From positions 1 through 5,139 of the forward strand of contig CACZNO010000110.1 in NCBI GenBank assembly GCA_902782505.1: DNA of 5,139 bases. Reading direction: 5' to 3'. Under the pieces are notes generated by a model. It was given only the letters and a program-made list of their open reading frames with translations. It had not been told where the DNA came from and made no database searches. The DNA is from an uncultured Erysipelotrichaceae bacterium (GTDB lineage Bacteria; Bacillota_I; Bacilli_A; Erysipelotrichales; Erysipelotrichaceae). This document shows, one piece after another, positions 1-5,139 of the stretch. Positions within the stretch are counted from its first letter, which is position 1, and each line of letters opens with the position of its first letter. Position numbers and translations under genes: made by a program.

Positions 1-360
1 AACGCTCTGGTAAAGAATCACGGAGGCATCGTGCCTTCTTCGTTCGGGGAACTGACGGCGTTACCCGGCGTCGGGAGGAAAACCGCCAATGTCGTATCCG
101 CGGAAGGATTCGGAATTCCCGCTTTAGCAGTCGATACGCATGTTGAACGTGTATCCAAGAGATTGGGACTCGTTGAACCGGACGCGAGCACAGAAGCCAC
201 GGAAACGGTCTTAAAGCACAAAATCAAAAAGGATCGCTGGATCAAAGCGCATCATCTTCTGATCTTCTTCGGAAGATATCTCTGCAAAGCCAGAAATCCG
301 TTATGTGACGAATGTCCGTTCCGGGAACGGTGTATGTATCTCAAAGGAAAAACAAAGTAA
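1..360 (+). CDS. nth: Endonuclease III (DNA glycosylase/AP lyase), C-terminal part, 5' end outside window
   Basis: Base excision repair enzyme that removes oxidised pyrimidines from DNA and nicks the resulting abasic site. The reading frame is open from base 1, so the gene begins upstream; the 119 codons seen correspond to about residue 94 to the end of the E. coli protein (211 aa). The helix-hairpin-helix LPGVGRKTANVV lies at residues 21-32 of the visible part, with the catalytic lysine at K27 (E. coli K120). The catalytic aspartate is D45 in AVDTHVERVSKR (E. coli D138). The C-terminus has the [4Fe-4S] loop with spacing C-x6-C-x2-C-x5-C (C95, C102, C105, C111). The GTG at 31 is only an internal codon, not a start. 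The gene ends in TAA and converges on ponA, with a shared hairpin between them. Family assignment is very secure; all catalytic and cluster ligands are present. Confidence 0.97.
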   Translation, partial: NALVKNHGGIVPSSFGELTALPGVGRKTANVVSAEGFGIPALAVDTHVERVSKRLGLVEPDASTEATETVLKHKIKKDRWIKAHHLLIFFGRYLCKARNPLCDECPFRERCMYLKGKTK

Positions 361-361
361 A

Positions 362-382
362 AGGGATGCGAGGTGCATCCCT
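362..382 (-). terminator. Intrinsic terminator between convergent nth and ponA, best on the minus strand
   Basis: A perfect 8-bp stem, AGGGATGC (362-369) with GCATCCCT (375-382), encloses a 5-base loop. Read on the minus strand it lies just past the ponA stop codon and is followed by a U-rich stretch (TTT, then TTT and TTTTT separated by single bases, over 345-361), as expected of a rho-independent terminator for recU-ponA. On the plus strand the hairpin is followed by an A/T-mixed tract without a clean T-run, so it would be a weaker terminator for nth. Confidence 0.75.
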
Positions 383-388
383 ATAATA

Positions 389-3025
389 TTATCCGTCAAT
401 CAGCGTCGGATCCGGCGGAACCGGAGTCGGTTCGGGTTCCGGTGTAGGGGGTTCTTTTACGGTGAACGTGCATTCATCCACTATGGGATTGCACGAAACC
501 GGTGCATTCGCATACGTATAATATCCGGATACGGTAATCACATGAACACCCGGTGTCAGATTGAAGAAAGTCAAATCTACTTCTTTGGAACGGTCTTTTG
601 AAGCAGTGTCTTCAAAGGCGCTGACAGAGACAGTATCAACATAATCACCGTCAAGATAGATTTCCGCGACATCCATGATGGCGCCGTTGATCGCCCATTT
701 GTACGGGTTTGACGGAATACCGTTTCTGCCGCCTTCAGTTTCTTCCTTCGAAACAATCTGATCGTAAGCAAGAGGATAGTACGGCCATTTTACTACGACA
801 GAAACCTCGGTGGTGCTGGAAGTACCGGAAGTGTTGTAAGTAGTCTTATACGCAGAAGTATACGCTTCAAGTCCGGTGATTTGTTCAATCGTCGGATTCT
901 TCCAAGAAACGGTCTTCGGGTTATACGCAATACCGGTGACGATGTATTCCTTCGGGCACCAGCTCGGCGGGGTAATGTAAGGCCAGGATCCTCTTACGAA
1001 GGTAACGCTGGTAAGCCCGCTCGGACGGGAGACACCCGCAGTCGGCGTGCCATACGATTGCGCCAGGACGTCGATCAGAATGGAACCGATCTTGCCGGCA
1101 TAGTTGTAGTTGCTGGCGGCATCGCTGAAGTAGGAGCGGTGATCCTTCGAAGCGGATTCATAACCGGTCCATACGCCGATCGTGAACTGTTCGGTCGAAG
1201 TATTCTGCCAGTGGTCGCGCATCGATCCGTTCGGAACACCGAGCGCTTTCGCTGCGTCGGAATCCCAGTTACTCGATCCGGTCTTGGAATAAACCGGGTA
1301 ATTACGCTGAACGACACCGACGTTCGGCAGCCATTCGTGGTGGTCTACGTTGTTTTTCAGAAGATCGCATACCAGGTAGGCAGCCTGCGGCGTAAGGACC
1401 TGAATTCCCTGATAATCCGGAACATACGGTTCTAAGGAACTGTCAAGGTATTCGATACGCGTGATGCAATGCGGTTCAATGTAGACGCCGCCGTTCAGTA
1501 ACATCGCCTGGGCTCCCGCCATCTGTAACGGGGATGCCATCATGCTGGCGCCGCCGATTCCGTACTGTTCCGCAAAGTTATCCGCGACCCAGCTGTCGAA
1601 ACCGATGGCTTTCATGTAGTTGATCACGGTCTTTTCGTTGTTTTCACCCATCGCGGCGCGGGCTTTACGCAAAAGCTTGATCGCCGGGATGTTCAAGGAA
1701 CGCGCCAGGCAGTCGTAAATGTTCAGCATGCCGAATTCTCTTCCGCCGGCATTGCCGAATTCGATGTCGGTCCATTCCCACTTGGTCGGCTTGTCCCATT
1801 CTTCATCCGCCGTGGAAACACCCGCGTAGTTGAAGGCGAGGGCATAACCGAGAATCGGCTTGATGGAGGAACCCGGGGAAGCCATGGTGTCGGTCGCGAA
1901 GTTGAATGTTCTTTCGCCGACACGTCCGCGTCCGCCGCCTAACGCAACGATTTCGCCGGTGTGGTTGTTGACGACGGCGAATCCCACCTGGAAGTAGTTG
2001 TCTCCCAGATAATCGATCGTCTTGCCCTGGCAGATTTCATCCGCGGCTTTCTGTGCTGCGGGATCCATCGCCGTGTAGACGCGCATCGGCGTAGTATACG
2101 GATCTTCTCCGGTGATTTCTTCAATTTCTCTTAATACTTCATCGATGTAGCTCTGCAAATCTGCGGTAGTGTCATCGCCGTAACCGCGCGACTGACCGCA
2201 TAACAGGTTTTCAATGGGTACCGCAATGCAGGCGTCCATTTCCGCCTGGGAAATATATCCGTGGTTGACCATCTGGTAGAGAACTTCCCAGCGGCGGTTT
2301 TCACACCAGTCGACGTTATAATACGGGTTATAGAGGTTCGGACCGTTGATGACGCCGGCCAATACCGCGGCCTCATTCAATGTCAGCTCGGATACGTCCT
2401 TGTTGAAGTAGTATTTCGCACCGGTCTGAATACCGCGTGCGCTGCCGCCGAAATTGATCTTGTTGATGTACAGTTCGAAGATCTTCTTTTTGGAGATGAC
2501 CTTTTCCGCTTTCATCGCCAGGTAAATTTCCTGGACCTTGCGGTCGACGGTGTTGGGCGCTAAGGATTCATCGGTTACGAAGTAGGTGTTCTTGACCATC
2601 TGCATCGTCAGGGTACTTCCGCCCTGGGCGATACTGCGGGTCAATACGTTGACTAACGCGGACTTCGCGAAACGCGGAATATCGAATCCCGCATGTTCGA
2701 AGTAGCGGGAGTCTTCGACGGCGACAAACGCGTCGACAACGACCTGGGGGATCCGGTCATAGGTGATATTGACACGGTTTTCAATACCGACCCGCGTGAT
2801 CTCTTCTCCGTTGCGGTCGTAAATGATCGTGTTTTCGGATGACTTGAAGTCCGAAACATTCAGATCGATCGAACAGGATTTGATGATCGTATAAATGGCG
2901 GTGGATCCCGCGGCCAGACCCAGGATCCCCAGTAATACAATGGTTACCAGGATCCGGTTCCAGATGATTTTCCGCCGTAATTTGCGTTCCAGCTTATTCA
3001 GCGGTTTTCTTTTTTTCTTTGGCAT
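389..3025 (-). CDS. ponA: Class A penicillin-binding protein (bifunctional peptidoglycan glycosyltransferase/transpeptidase, PBP1A-type)
   Basis: Membrane-anchored cell-wall synthase of 878 aa that polymerises lipid II and cross-links the stem peptides outside the cell. The N-terminus is a basic cytosolic tail (1-20), then one membrane segment (about 22-47). The GT51 domain follows: EDSRYFEHAGFD at 104-115 with catalytic E104, GGSTLTMQ at 135-142, and KVQE with the probable second glutamate E166, then KKKIFELYINKINFGG. The transpeptidase domain has SSIK (nucleophile S386, K389), SLN at 443-445 and KTGS from K581. A C-terminal region of about 200 residues ends in a beta-sandwich-like segment (GVHVITVSGYY) and a Pro/Glu-rich tail (859-873). 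Length is close to B. subtilis PBP1 (about 914 aa). The ATG at 3025 has AAGGAGGA a few bases upstream, inside recU, with which it overlaps by 32 bp. The tail contains ERKLRR (13-18), a likely GpsB-binding motif. Eleven cysteines lie outside the membrane, which is unusual. Confidence 0.97.
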   Translation of the reverse strand: MPKKKRKPLNKLERKLRRKIIWNRILVTIVLLGILGLAAGSTAIYTIIKSCSIDLNVSDFKSSENTIIYDRNGEEITRVGIENRVNITYDRIPQVVVDAFVAVEDSRYFEHAGFDIPRFAKSALVNVLTRSIAQGGSTLTMQMVKNTYFVTDESLAPNTVDRKVQEIYLAMKAEKVISKKKIFELYINKINFGGSARGIQTGAKYYFNKDVSELTLNEAAVLAGVINGPNLYNPYYNVDWCENRRWEVLYQMVNHGYISQAEMDACIAVPIENLLCGQSRGYGDDTTADLQSYIDEVLREIEEITGEDPYTTPMRVYTAMDPAAQKAADEICQGKTIDYLGDNYFQVGFAVVNNHTGEIVALGGGRGRVGERTFNFATDTMASPGSSIKPILGYALAFNYAGVSTADEEWDKPTKWEWTDIEFGNAGGREFGMLNIYDCLARSLNIPAIKLLRKARAAMGENNEKTVINYMKAIGFDSWVADNFAEQYGIGGASMMASPLQMAGAQAMLLNGGVYIEPHCITRIEYLDSSLEPYVPDYQGIQVLTPQAAYLVCDLLKNNVDHHEWLPNVGVVQRNYPVYSKTGSSNWDSDAAKALGVPNGSMRDHWQNTSTEQFTIGVWTGYESASKDHRSYFSDAASNYNYAGKIGSILIDVLAQSYGTPTAGVSRPSGLTSVTFVRGSWPYITPPSWCPKEYIVTGIAYNPKTVSWKNPTIEQITGLEAYTSAYKTTYNTSGTSSTTEVSVVVKWPYYPLAYDQIVSKEETEGGRNGIPSNPYKWAINGAIMDVAEIYLDGDYVDTVSVSAFEDTASKDRSKEVDLTFFNLTPGVHVITVSGYYTYANAPVSCNPIVDECTFTVKEPPTPEPEPTPVPPDPTLIDG

Positions 3026-3602
3026 ATTCTTCCTCCTTGGAAATCAGGATATCGACAATTTTCAGGTAATCGATCCGCGGCGCAAGTCCGAACGGAAGCA
3101 CGTAGGCGTTCTCCTTGAACCAGGCATAGGGAATGCTTTCCCTGGTGCGGTTTCGATACACTTCCACTATTTTAGCACCTTCTACCAAATATGTCTCTTC
3201 CAGCAGCACAAAACGGATGATGACAAAACTGATGGCTCCGTGACGGATCACGTTGTCAATGTAGTCGATCTGGTGTTTGTGAATGCTCGAAAGGGGGAAC
3301 GAAGTCTTCGAACGGGATTCCTTGGCTTCAAAATCCAGGTGGTATCCGCGGTAGACGCCGCTGTAGTCGATCGTGCTGGGGATTTTGTAGTACGCTTCGG
3401 TGATTTTCGCTTTCGCACGGCACGCATAGTCCACCTTAACGACCTGGACCGGCGTCGGTTTCTTGTAGATCACCGCCTTGTCGGTTTCCAGGTAATAGGT
3501 ATTGGTCAGGTTGAGATCTTTTTCCAGATTCATCCCGCGTCCGCCGGCGCCCTGTTTGATCTCTTTTTCTGCGTAACTTTCTCCGTTGGGATAATGTACC
3601 AT
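2994..3602 (-). CDS. recU: Holliday junction resolvase RecU
   Basis: Firmicutes-type resolvase that cuts four-way DNA junctions during recombinational repair and chromosome segregation. At 202 aa it matches the usual length (about 206 in B. subtilis). The start MVHYPNGESY aligns with the family N-terminus (IRYPNGK), which fixes the ATG at 3602; AGGTGA lies 4 bases upstream. The conserved GRGMNLEKDLNLTN is at 21-34 and the AVIYKKPTPVQ block at 43-53. The PD-(D/E)xK nuclease core reads TIDYSGVYRGYHLDFEAK, with metal-binding D79 and E92 and with K94 (same spacing as B. subtilis D88, E101, K103). SKTSFPLSSIHKHQID follows, and the C-terminal block LAPRIDYL is at 173-180. It is the first gene of a recU-ponA unit, ending inside the start of ponA. 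The C-terminal tail (188-202) is a charged Lys/Glu run that overlaps the ponA start in another frame. Confidence 0.96.
   Translation of the reverse strand: MVHYPNGESYAEKEIKQGAGGRGMNLEKDLNLTNTYYLETDKAVIYKKPTPVQVVKVDYACRAKAKITEAYYKIPSTIDYSGVYRGYHLDFEAKESRSKTSFPLSSIHKHQIDYIDNVIRHGAISFVIIRFVLLEETYLVEGAKIVEVYRNRTRESIPYAWFKENAYVLPFGLAPRIDYLKIVDILISKEEEYAKEKKKTAE
3031..3038 (-). promoter_or_regulatory. ponA ribosome binding site inside the recU coding region
   Basis: On the minus strand AAGGAGGA lies 5 bases before the ponA ATG. It is a near-perfect match to the anti-Shine-Dalgarno sequence and sits within the last codons of recU. This implies independent initiation or reinitiation on the shared mRNA, and it supports the ATG at 3025 as the true ponA start. 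Confidence 0.85.
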
Positions 3603-3606
3603 ATGA

Positions 3607-3648
3607 TCACCTGAGATGAATTATACTTGAAAAACGCGGGTTTGTCTT
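3607..3648 (-). promoter_or_regulatory. recU-ponA promoter (sigma-A type) and recU ribosome binding site
   Basis: Read on the minus strand, AAGACA (3643-3648, four of six bases of TTGACA) is separated by 17 bases from a perfect TATAAT (3620-3625). Transcription would start near 3613. The ribosome binding site AGGTGA (3607-3612) and the ATG at 3602 follow at once, giving a leader of only about 11 bases. No operator or leader structure is visible. The promoter is assigned by sequence only. Confidence 0.65.
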
Positions 3649-3667
3649 TATTATGGGAGATATCACA

Positions 3668-3708
3668 TTGAAGTTTAGAGAATCTTAATATAATATAATA
3701 TGCGAGGT
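3668..3708 (+). promoter_or_regulatory. Probable gpsB(-rnpB) promoter region and gpsB ribosome binding site
   Basis: An A/T-rich stretch contains TTGAAG (3668-3673) and two overlapping TATAAT hexamers (3689-3694 and 3694-3699). The spacings are 15 and 20 bases, neither ideal, so the exact pairing is uncertain. The first hexamer is more likely, because a start near 3701 keeps the ribosome binding site GAGGT (3704-3708, 8 bases before the ATG) in the transcript. This promoter faces away from the recU promoter, and the two share the 114-bp gap. It may also drive rnpB, which follows gpsB directly. Confidence 0.5.
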
Positions 3709-3716
3709 AAATCGAT

Positions 3717-4121
3717 ATGACATATATGGATGAAACAACACTCGCGCCGGAAAACGGTGCGGAAGAAAAAGTACAGCTGACCGCGGACGATATTCTGAAT
3801 TTTGAACCGCAGATCGACTACAAGGGATATTCCCCGATTGAAGTGGACCGGTTTTTGGATATTGTCATGAACGACTATGACGTGTTCGCGGAACAGATCC
3901 GTAAACTGGAAGAAGTCAACCGCCGTCAGGCAGAGGAAATCGTTTCCCTGCGCAGCGAGCTGGCTGAACTGAAAGAAGCGGAAGAAGAAAAAGAACCGGA
4001 GCCGGAAATCACGGAAGAACCGGAACCGGAGCCCAATCCGTTCGCCAGCGGAACCAACGCGGATATGCTTCGCCGGCTGGCACGCCTTGAAGCGGCGGTA
4101 TTCGGAGGCAGAAAACTTTAA
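3717..4121 (+). CDS. gpsB: Cell division/elongation adaptor GpsB (DivIVA-like domain protein)
   Basis: Small cytosolic coiled-coil protein that sits at the membrane and links class A PBPs to the division machinery. The N-terminal DivIVA/GpsB domain covers about residues 19-60 (LTADDILNFEPQIDYKGYSP, then EVDRFLDIVMNDYDVF). Y38, D44 and D48 line up with B. subtilis GpsB Y25, D31 and D35, which bind PBP tails. A coiled coil follows (about 54-92), then an acidic Pro/Glu linker (92-108), and the C-terminal trimerisation helix TNADMLRRLARLEAAVFG (113-130), which matches the diagnostic GpsB ending (TNFDILKRLSNLEKHVFG). The C-terminal motif separates it from DivIVA itself. At 134 aa it is longer than B. 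subtilis GpsB (98 aa), through 13 extra N-terminal residues and a longer linker. The ATG at 3717 fits GAGGT 8 bases upstream; the ATG at 3726 would be too far away. The stop codon abuts rnpB. Confidence 0.93.
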   Translation: MTYMDETTLAPENGAEEKVQLTADDILNFEPQIDYKGYSPIEVDRFLDIVMNDYDVFAEQIRKLEEVNRRQAEEIVSLRSELAELKEAEEEKEPEPEITEEPEPEPNPFASGTNADMLRRLARLEAAVFGGRKL

Positions 4122-4475
4122 GAACCTATAGTGCGGATGACTGCTGCGCAAGCAGAGGAAAGTCCATGCTCGCACAGGCTGCGATGCCTGTAGTGATTGT
4201 GCCGGATGAAACAATAAATCCGGGCAGCGGCAACGCTGACGGCCGCCGATCTTCCTAAAGGCGCAAGCCCACGGAATAGGCGATAACGTGCCAAAGAGAC
4301 GAGCGCATGGGAAACCATGCGGGTGGAACGCGGTAAACCCCTCAAGCGAGAAACTCAAATTTGGTAGAGGAACCCCGAACTTTGAAATGAAGGAGGAAAG
4401 GGGCGGAAGCAATTCCGCAGATAAATGGTCATCCCTTAATATAAGGACAGAACATGGCTTACAGTTCTATAGGAG
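4122..4475 (+). ncRNA. rnpB: RNase P RNA, Bacillus-like (type B)
   Basis: Catalytic RNA of RNase P, which trims the 5' leader from tRNA precursors. The ends are set by P1: CCTATAG (4125-4131) pairs perfectly with CTATAGG (4467-4473). Conserved region I, GAGGAAAGTCC, is at 4155-4165 and continues as ATGCTCGCAC, as in B. subtilis. P12 is a 7-bp stem, CGCATGG/CCATGCG, closed by a GAAA tetraloop (4304-4321). The block GGAACGCGGTAAACCCCTC starts at 4325, and TTTGGTAGAGGAACC supplies the GGU (4363-4365) that pairs with the CCA end of tRNA. A stem GCGGAA/TTCCGC with GCAA loop (4403-4418) resembles P18. A short CCTTA/TAAGG hairpin (4434-4446) takes the place of the larger P19 region. Conserved region V, ACAGAACATGGCTTACAG, is at 4447-4464. 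Total is about 350 nt against about 400 in B. subtilis. Mature ends are good to a few bases. It starts immediately after gpsB. Confidence 0.97.
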
Positions 4476-4478
4476 AGG

Positions 4479-4503
4479 AAGAGTCTTTCGGGACTCTTTT
4501 TTT
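4479..4503 (+). terminator. Intrinsic terminator of rnpB
   Basis: An 8-bp stem (AAGAGTCT at 4479-4486 with GGACTCTT at 4491-4498, including one G-T pair at the loop) closes a TTCG tetraloop and runs into seven T residues (4497-4503). It lies a few bases after the 3' strand of P1, as expected for the end of the gpsB-rnpB transcript. Confidence 0.92.
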
Positions 4504-4519
4504 CTTCCTTTACAGGTTG

Positions 4520-4542
4520 TATAATATAGACAGATGAGGAGG
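4520..4542 (+). promoter_or_regulatory. pgsA -10 element and ribosome binding site
   Basis: A perfect TATAAT (4520-4525) lies after the rnpB terminator. A good -35 is lacking: at 17-base spacing the position falls in the terminator T-run (4497-4502). AGGAGG (4537-4542) sits 7 bases before the TTG at 4550 and decides that start. The leader would be about 18 bases long. The promoter call is moderate; the ribosome binding site is strong. Confidence 0.6.
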
Positions 4543-4549
4543 GATTTGT

Positions 4550-5139
4550 TTGAATCTTCCGAATAAACTTTCGATTTTCCGCATGATCCTGGTTCCGGTC
4601 TGCGTTTTGGTGAAATGCTTCCCGTATGCGCAATACAACATCGCATTGGGTTATGTAGATATGGGTACGGTGCGGATCCCCGTTTTGGATTTGATCCTTC
4701 TGGGGCTTTTTGTTATAGGAAGCCTGAGTGATTTTCTGGATGGTCAGATTGCCAGACGCAAGAATCTGGTGACGACTTTCGGGAAGTTCATCGATCCGAT
4801 CGCGGACAAAATGCTGACAACGACCATGTTCATCATGCTGGCAGTGGACGGCAGGATCCCGTTATTCGTAGTACTGGTCTTCGTATGGAGAGATATCATC
4901 GTGGACGGACTGCGTATGATTGCTTCCCAGAAAGGTGTGGTCGTCGCGGCGGGAATGCTCGGGAAACTGAAGACGGTGACGCAGATGTTTGCGATCATCT
5001 TCATCCTGCTGTCGAATGTTCCCTTTGAATTTGTCGGGATCCCGATGTCGAATATTCTGTTATGGCTTGCGGTCTTCCTGTCCGCAGCCAGCGGCTTGGA
5101 TTACTACGCACAGATGAAGCAATACGTTTTGGAAAGCAA
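4550..5139 (+). CDS. pgsA: CDP-diacylglycerol--glycerol-3-phosphate 3-phosphatidyltransferase (phosphatidylglycerophosphate synthase), 3' end outside window
   Basis: Integral membrane enzyme that transfers a phosphatidyl group from CDP-diacylglycerol to glycerol 3-phosphate, the committed step to phosphatidylglycerol and cardiolipin. The N-terminus reads (M)NLPNKLSIFRMILVPV, typical of PgsA. The CDP-alcohol phosphotransferase signature D-x2-DG-x2-AR-x8-G-x3-D-x3-D is complete, with D61, D64, G65, A68, R69, G78, D82 and D86. Hydrophobic segments lie at about 12-22, 45-60, 88-115 and 140-185. The initiation codon is TTG, chosen because AGGAGG lies 7 bases upstream, the family N-terminus begins there, and no ATG or GTG start exists upstream in frame. 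196 codons are visible and no stop is reached; as B. subtilis PgsA is about 193 aa, only the last few residues are probably missing. PgsA is preferred over the related cardiolipin or phosphatidylserine synthases from its N-terminus and length. Confidence 0.93.
   Translation, partial: MNLPNKLSIFRMILVPVCVLVKCFPYAQYNIALGYVDMGTVRIPVLDLILLGLFVIGSLSDFLDGQIARRKNLVTTFGKFIDPIADKMLTTTMFIMLAVDGRIPLFVVLVFVWRDIIVDGLRMIASQKGVVVAAGMLGKLKTVTQMFAIIFILLSNVPFEFVGIPMSNILLWLAVFLSAASGLDYYAQMKQYVLES

Noticed and set aside
881..1435. A 184-codon plus-strand frame opposite the ponA transpeptidase region
   Set aside because: Shadow of ponA: Arg/Val/Gly-rich, no ribosome binding site, no recognisable domain.
2895..3614. 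A 239-codon open frame on the plus strand opposite recU and the ponA start
   Set aside because: It lies fully antisense to two secure genes, has no ribosome binding site that I can see, and its translation shows no family likeness. It reflects the codon bias of the real genes.
3603..3716. Riboswitch, T-box or operator in the recU-gpsB gap
   Set aside because: The predicted leaders are too short for a structured element, and I found no inverted repeat beyond trivial palindromes such as TGATCA.
4087..4115. TTGAAG inside gpsB as the -35 of an rnpB promoter
   Set aside because: The bases at the proper distance (AGAAAA) do not resemble a -10 element, so I did not list it as a promoter.
3675..4412. 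A 245-codon open frame on the minus strand across gpsB and rnpB
   Set aside because: It runs antisense through a conserved structured RNA and through gpsB. Its translation is Phe/Arg-rich low complexity, as expected from the reverse of Glu/Lys codons.
4434..4446. CCTTA/TAAGG hairpin as a possible terminator
   Set aside because: It has no T-run after it and lies between conserved blocks of RNase P RNA, so it is an internal helix of that RNA.

Overview
The window is an ordinary but tightly packed chromosomal housekeeping region from a Bacillota (Firmicutes) bacterium. The evidence is the recU-ponA pair, a GpsB-type division regulator, a Bacillus-like (type B) RNase P RNA with Bacillus-like conserved blocks, and strong AGGAGG-type ribosome binding sites. 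Base composition is roughly half G+C by eye. PBP1A carries eleven cysteines outside the membrane, which hints at an anaerobe. An Erysipelotrichia-like gut organism would fit, but the sequence alone does not prove the class. UGA and UAA behave as normal stops and I see no sign of recent transfer, insertion sequences, prophage or CRISPR.

Layout, left to right. Bases 1-360 (+) hold the C-terminal half of endonuclease III (nth), whose 5' end is outside the window. It converges on ponA (389-3025, -), and a perfect 8-bp hairpin sits between the two genes. ponA is a class A penicillin-binding protein. It overlaps by 32 bp the end of recU (2994-3602, -), a Holliday junction resolvase, so recU-ponA is one transcription unit. 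A 114-bp divergent promoter region (3603-3716) separates recU from gpsB (3717-4121, +). The RNase P RNA gene rnpB starts only a few bases after the gpsB stop codon and runs to about 4475, followed by a strong intrinsic terminator (4479-4503). pgsA (phosphatidylglycerophosphate synthase) starts at a TTG at 4550 and runs off the right edge.

How the genes work together. ponA and gpsB are functionally linked: GpsB is a membrane-associated adaptor that recruits class A PBPs through a short Arg motif in their cytosolic tail. Both halves of that interface are visible here, an ERKLRR motif in PBP1A and the Tyr/Asp/Asp pocket in GpsB. PgsA makes the anionic phospholipid of the same membrane. RecU and Nth are DNA repair and recombination enzymes, and rnpB is the catalytic RNA of tRNA 5' maturation. 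The nth/ponA/recU arrangement resembles that of Bacillus subtilis as I recall it. pgsA next to rnpB is a less familiar neighbourhood.

I did not find a previously undescribed system. The points most worth a second look are the gpsB-rnpB junction with no obvious rnpB promoter, the lengthened acidic proline-rich GpsB linker, the PBP1A-GpsB interface, and the compact RNase P RNA.
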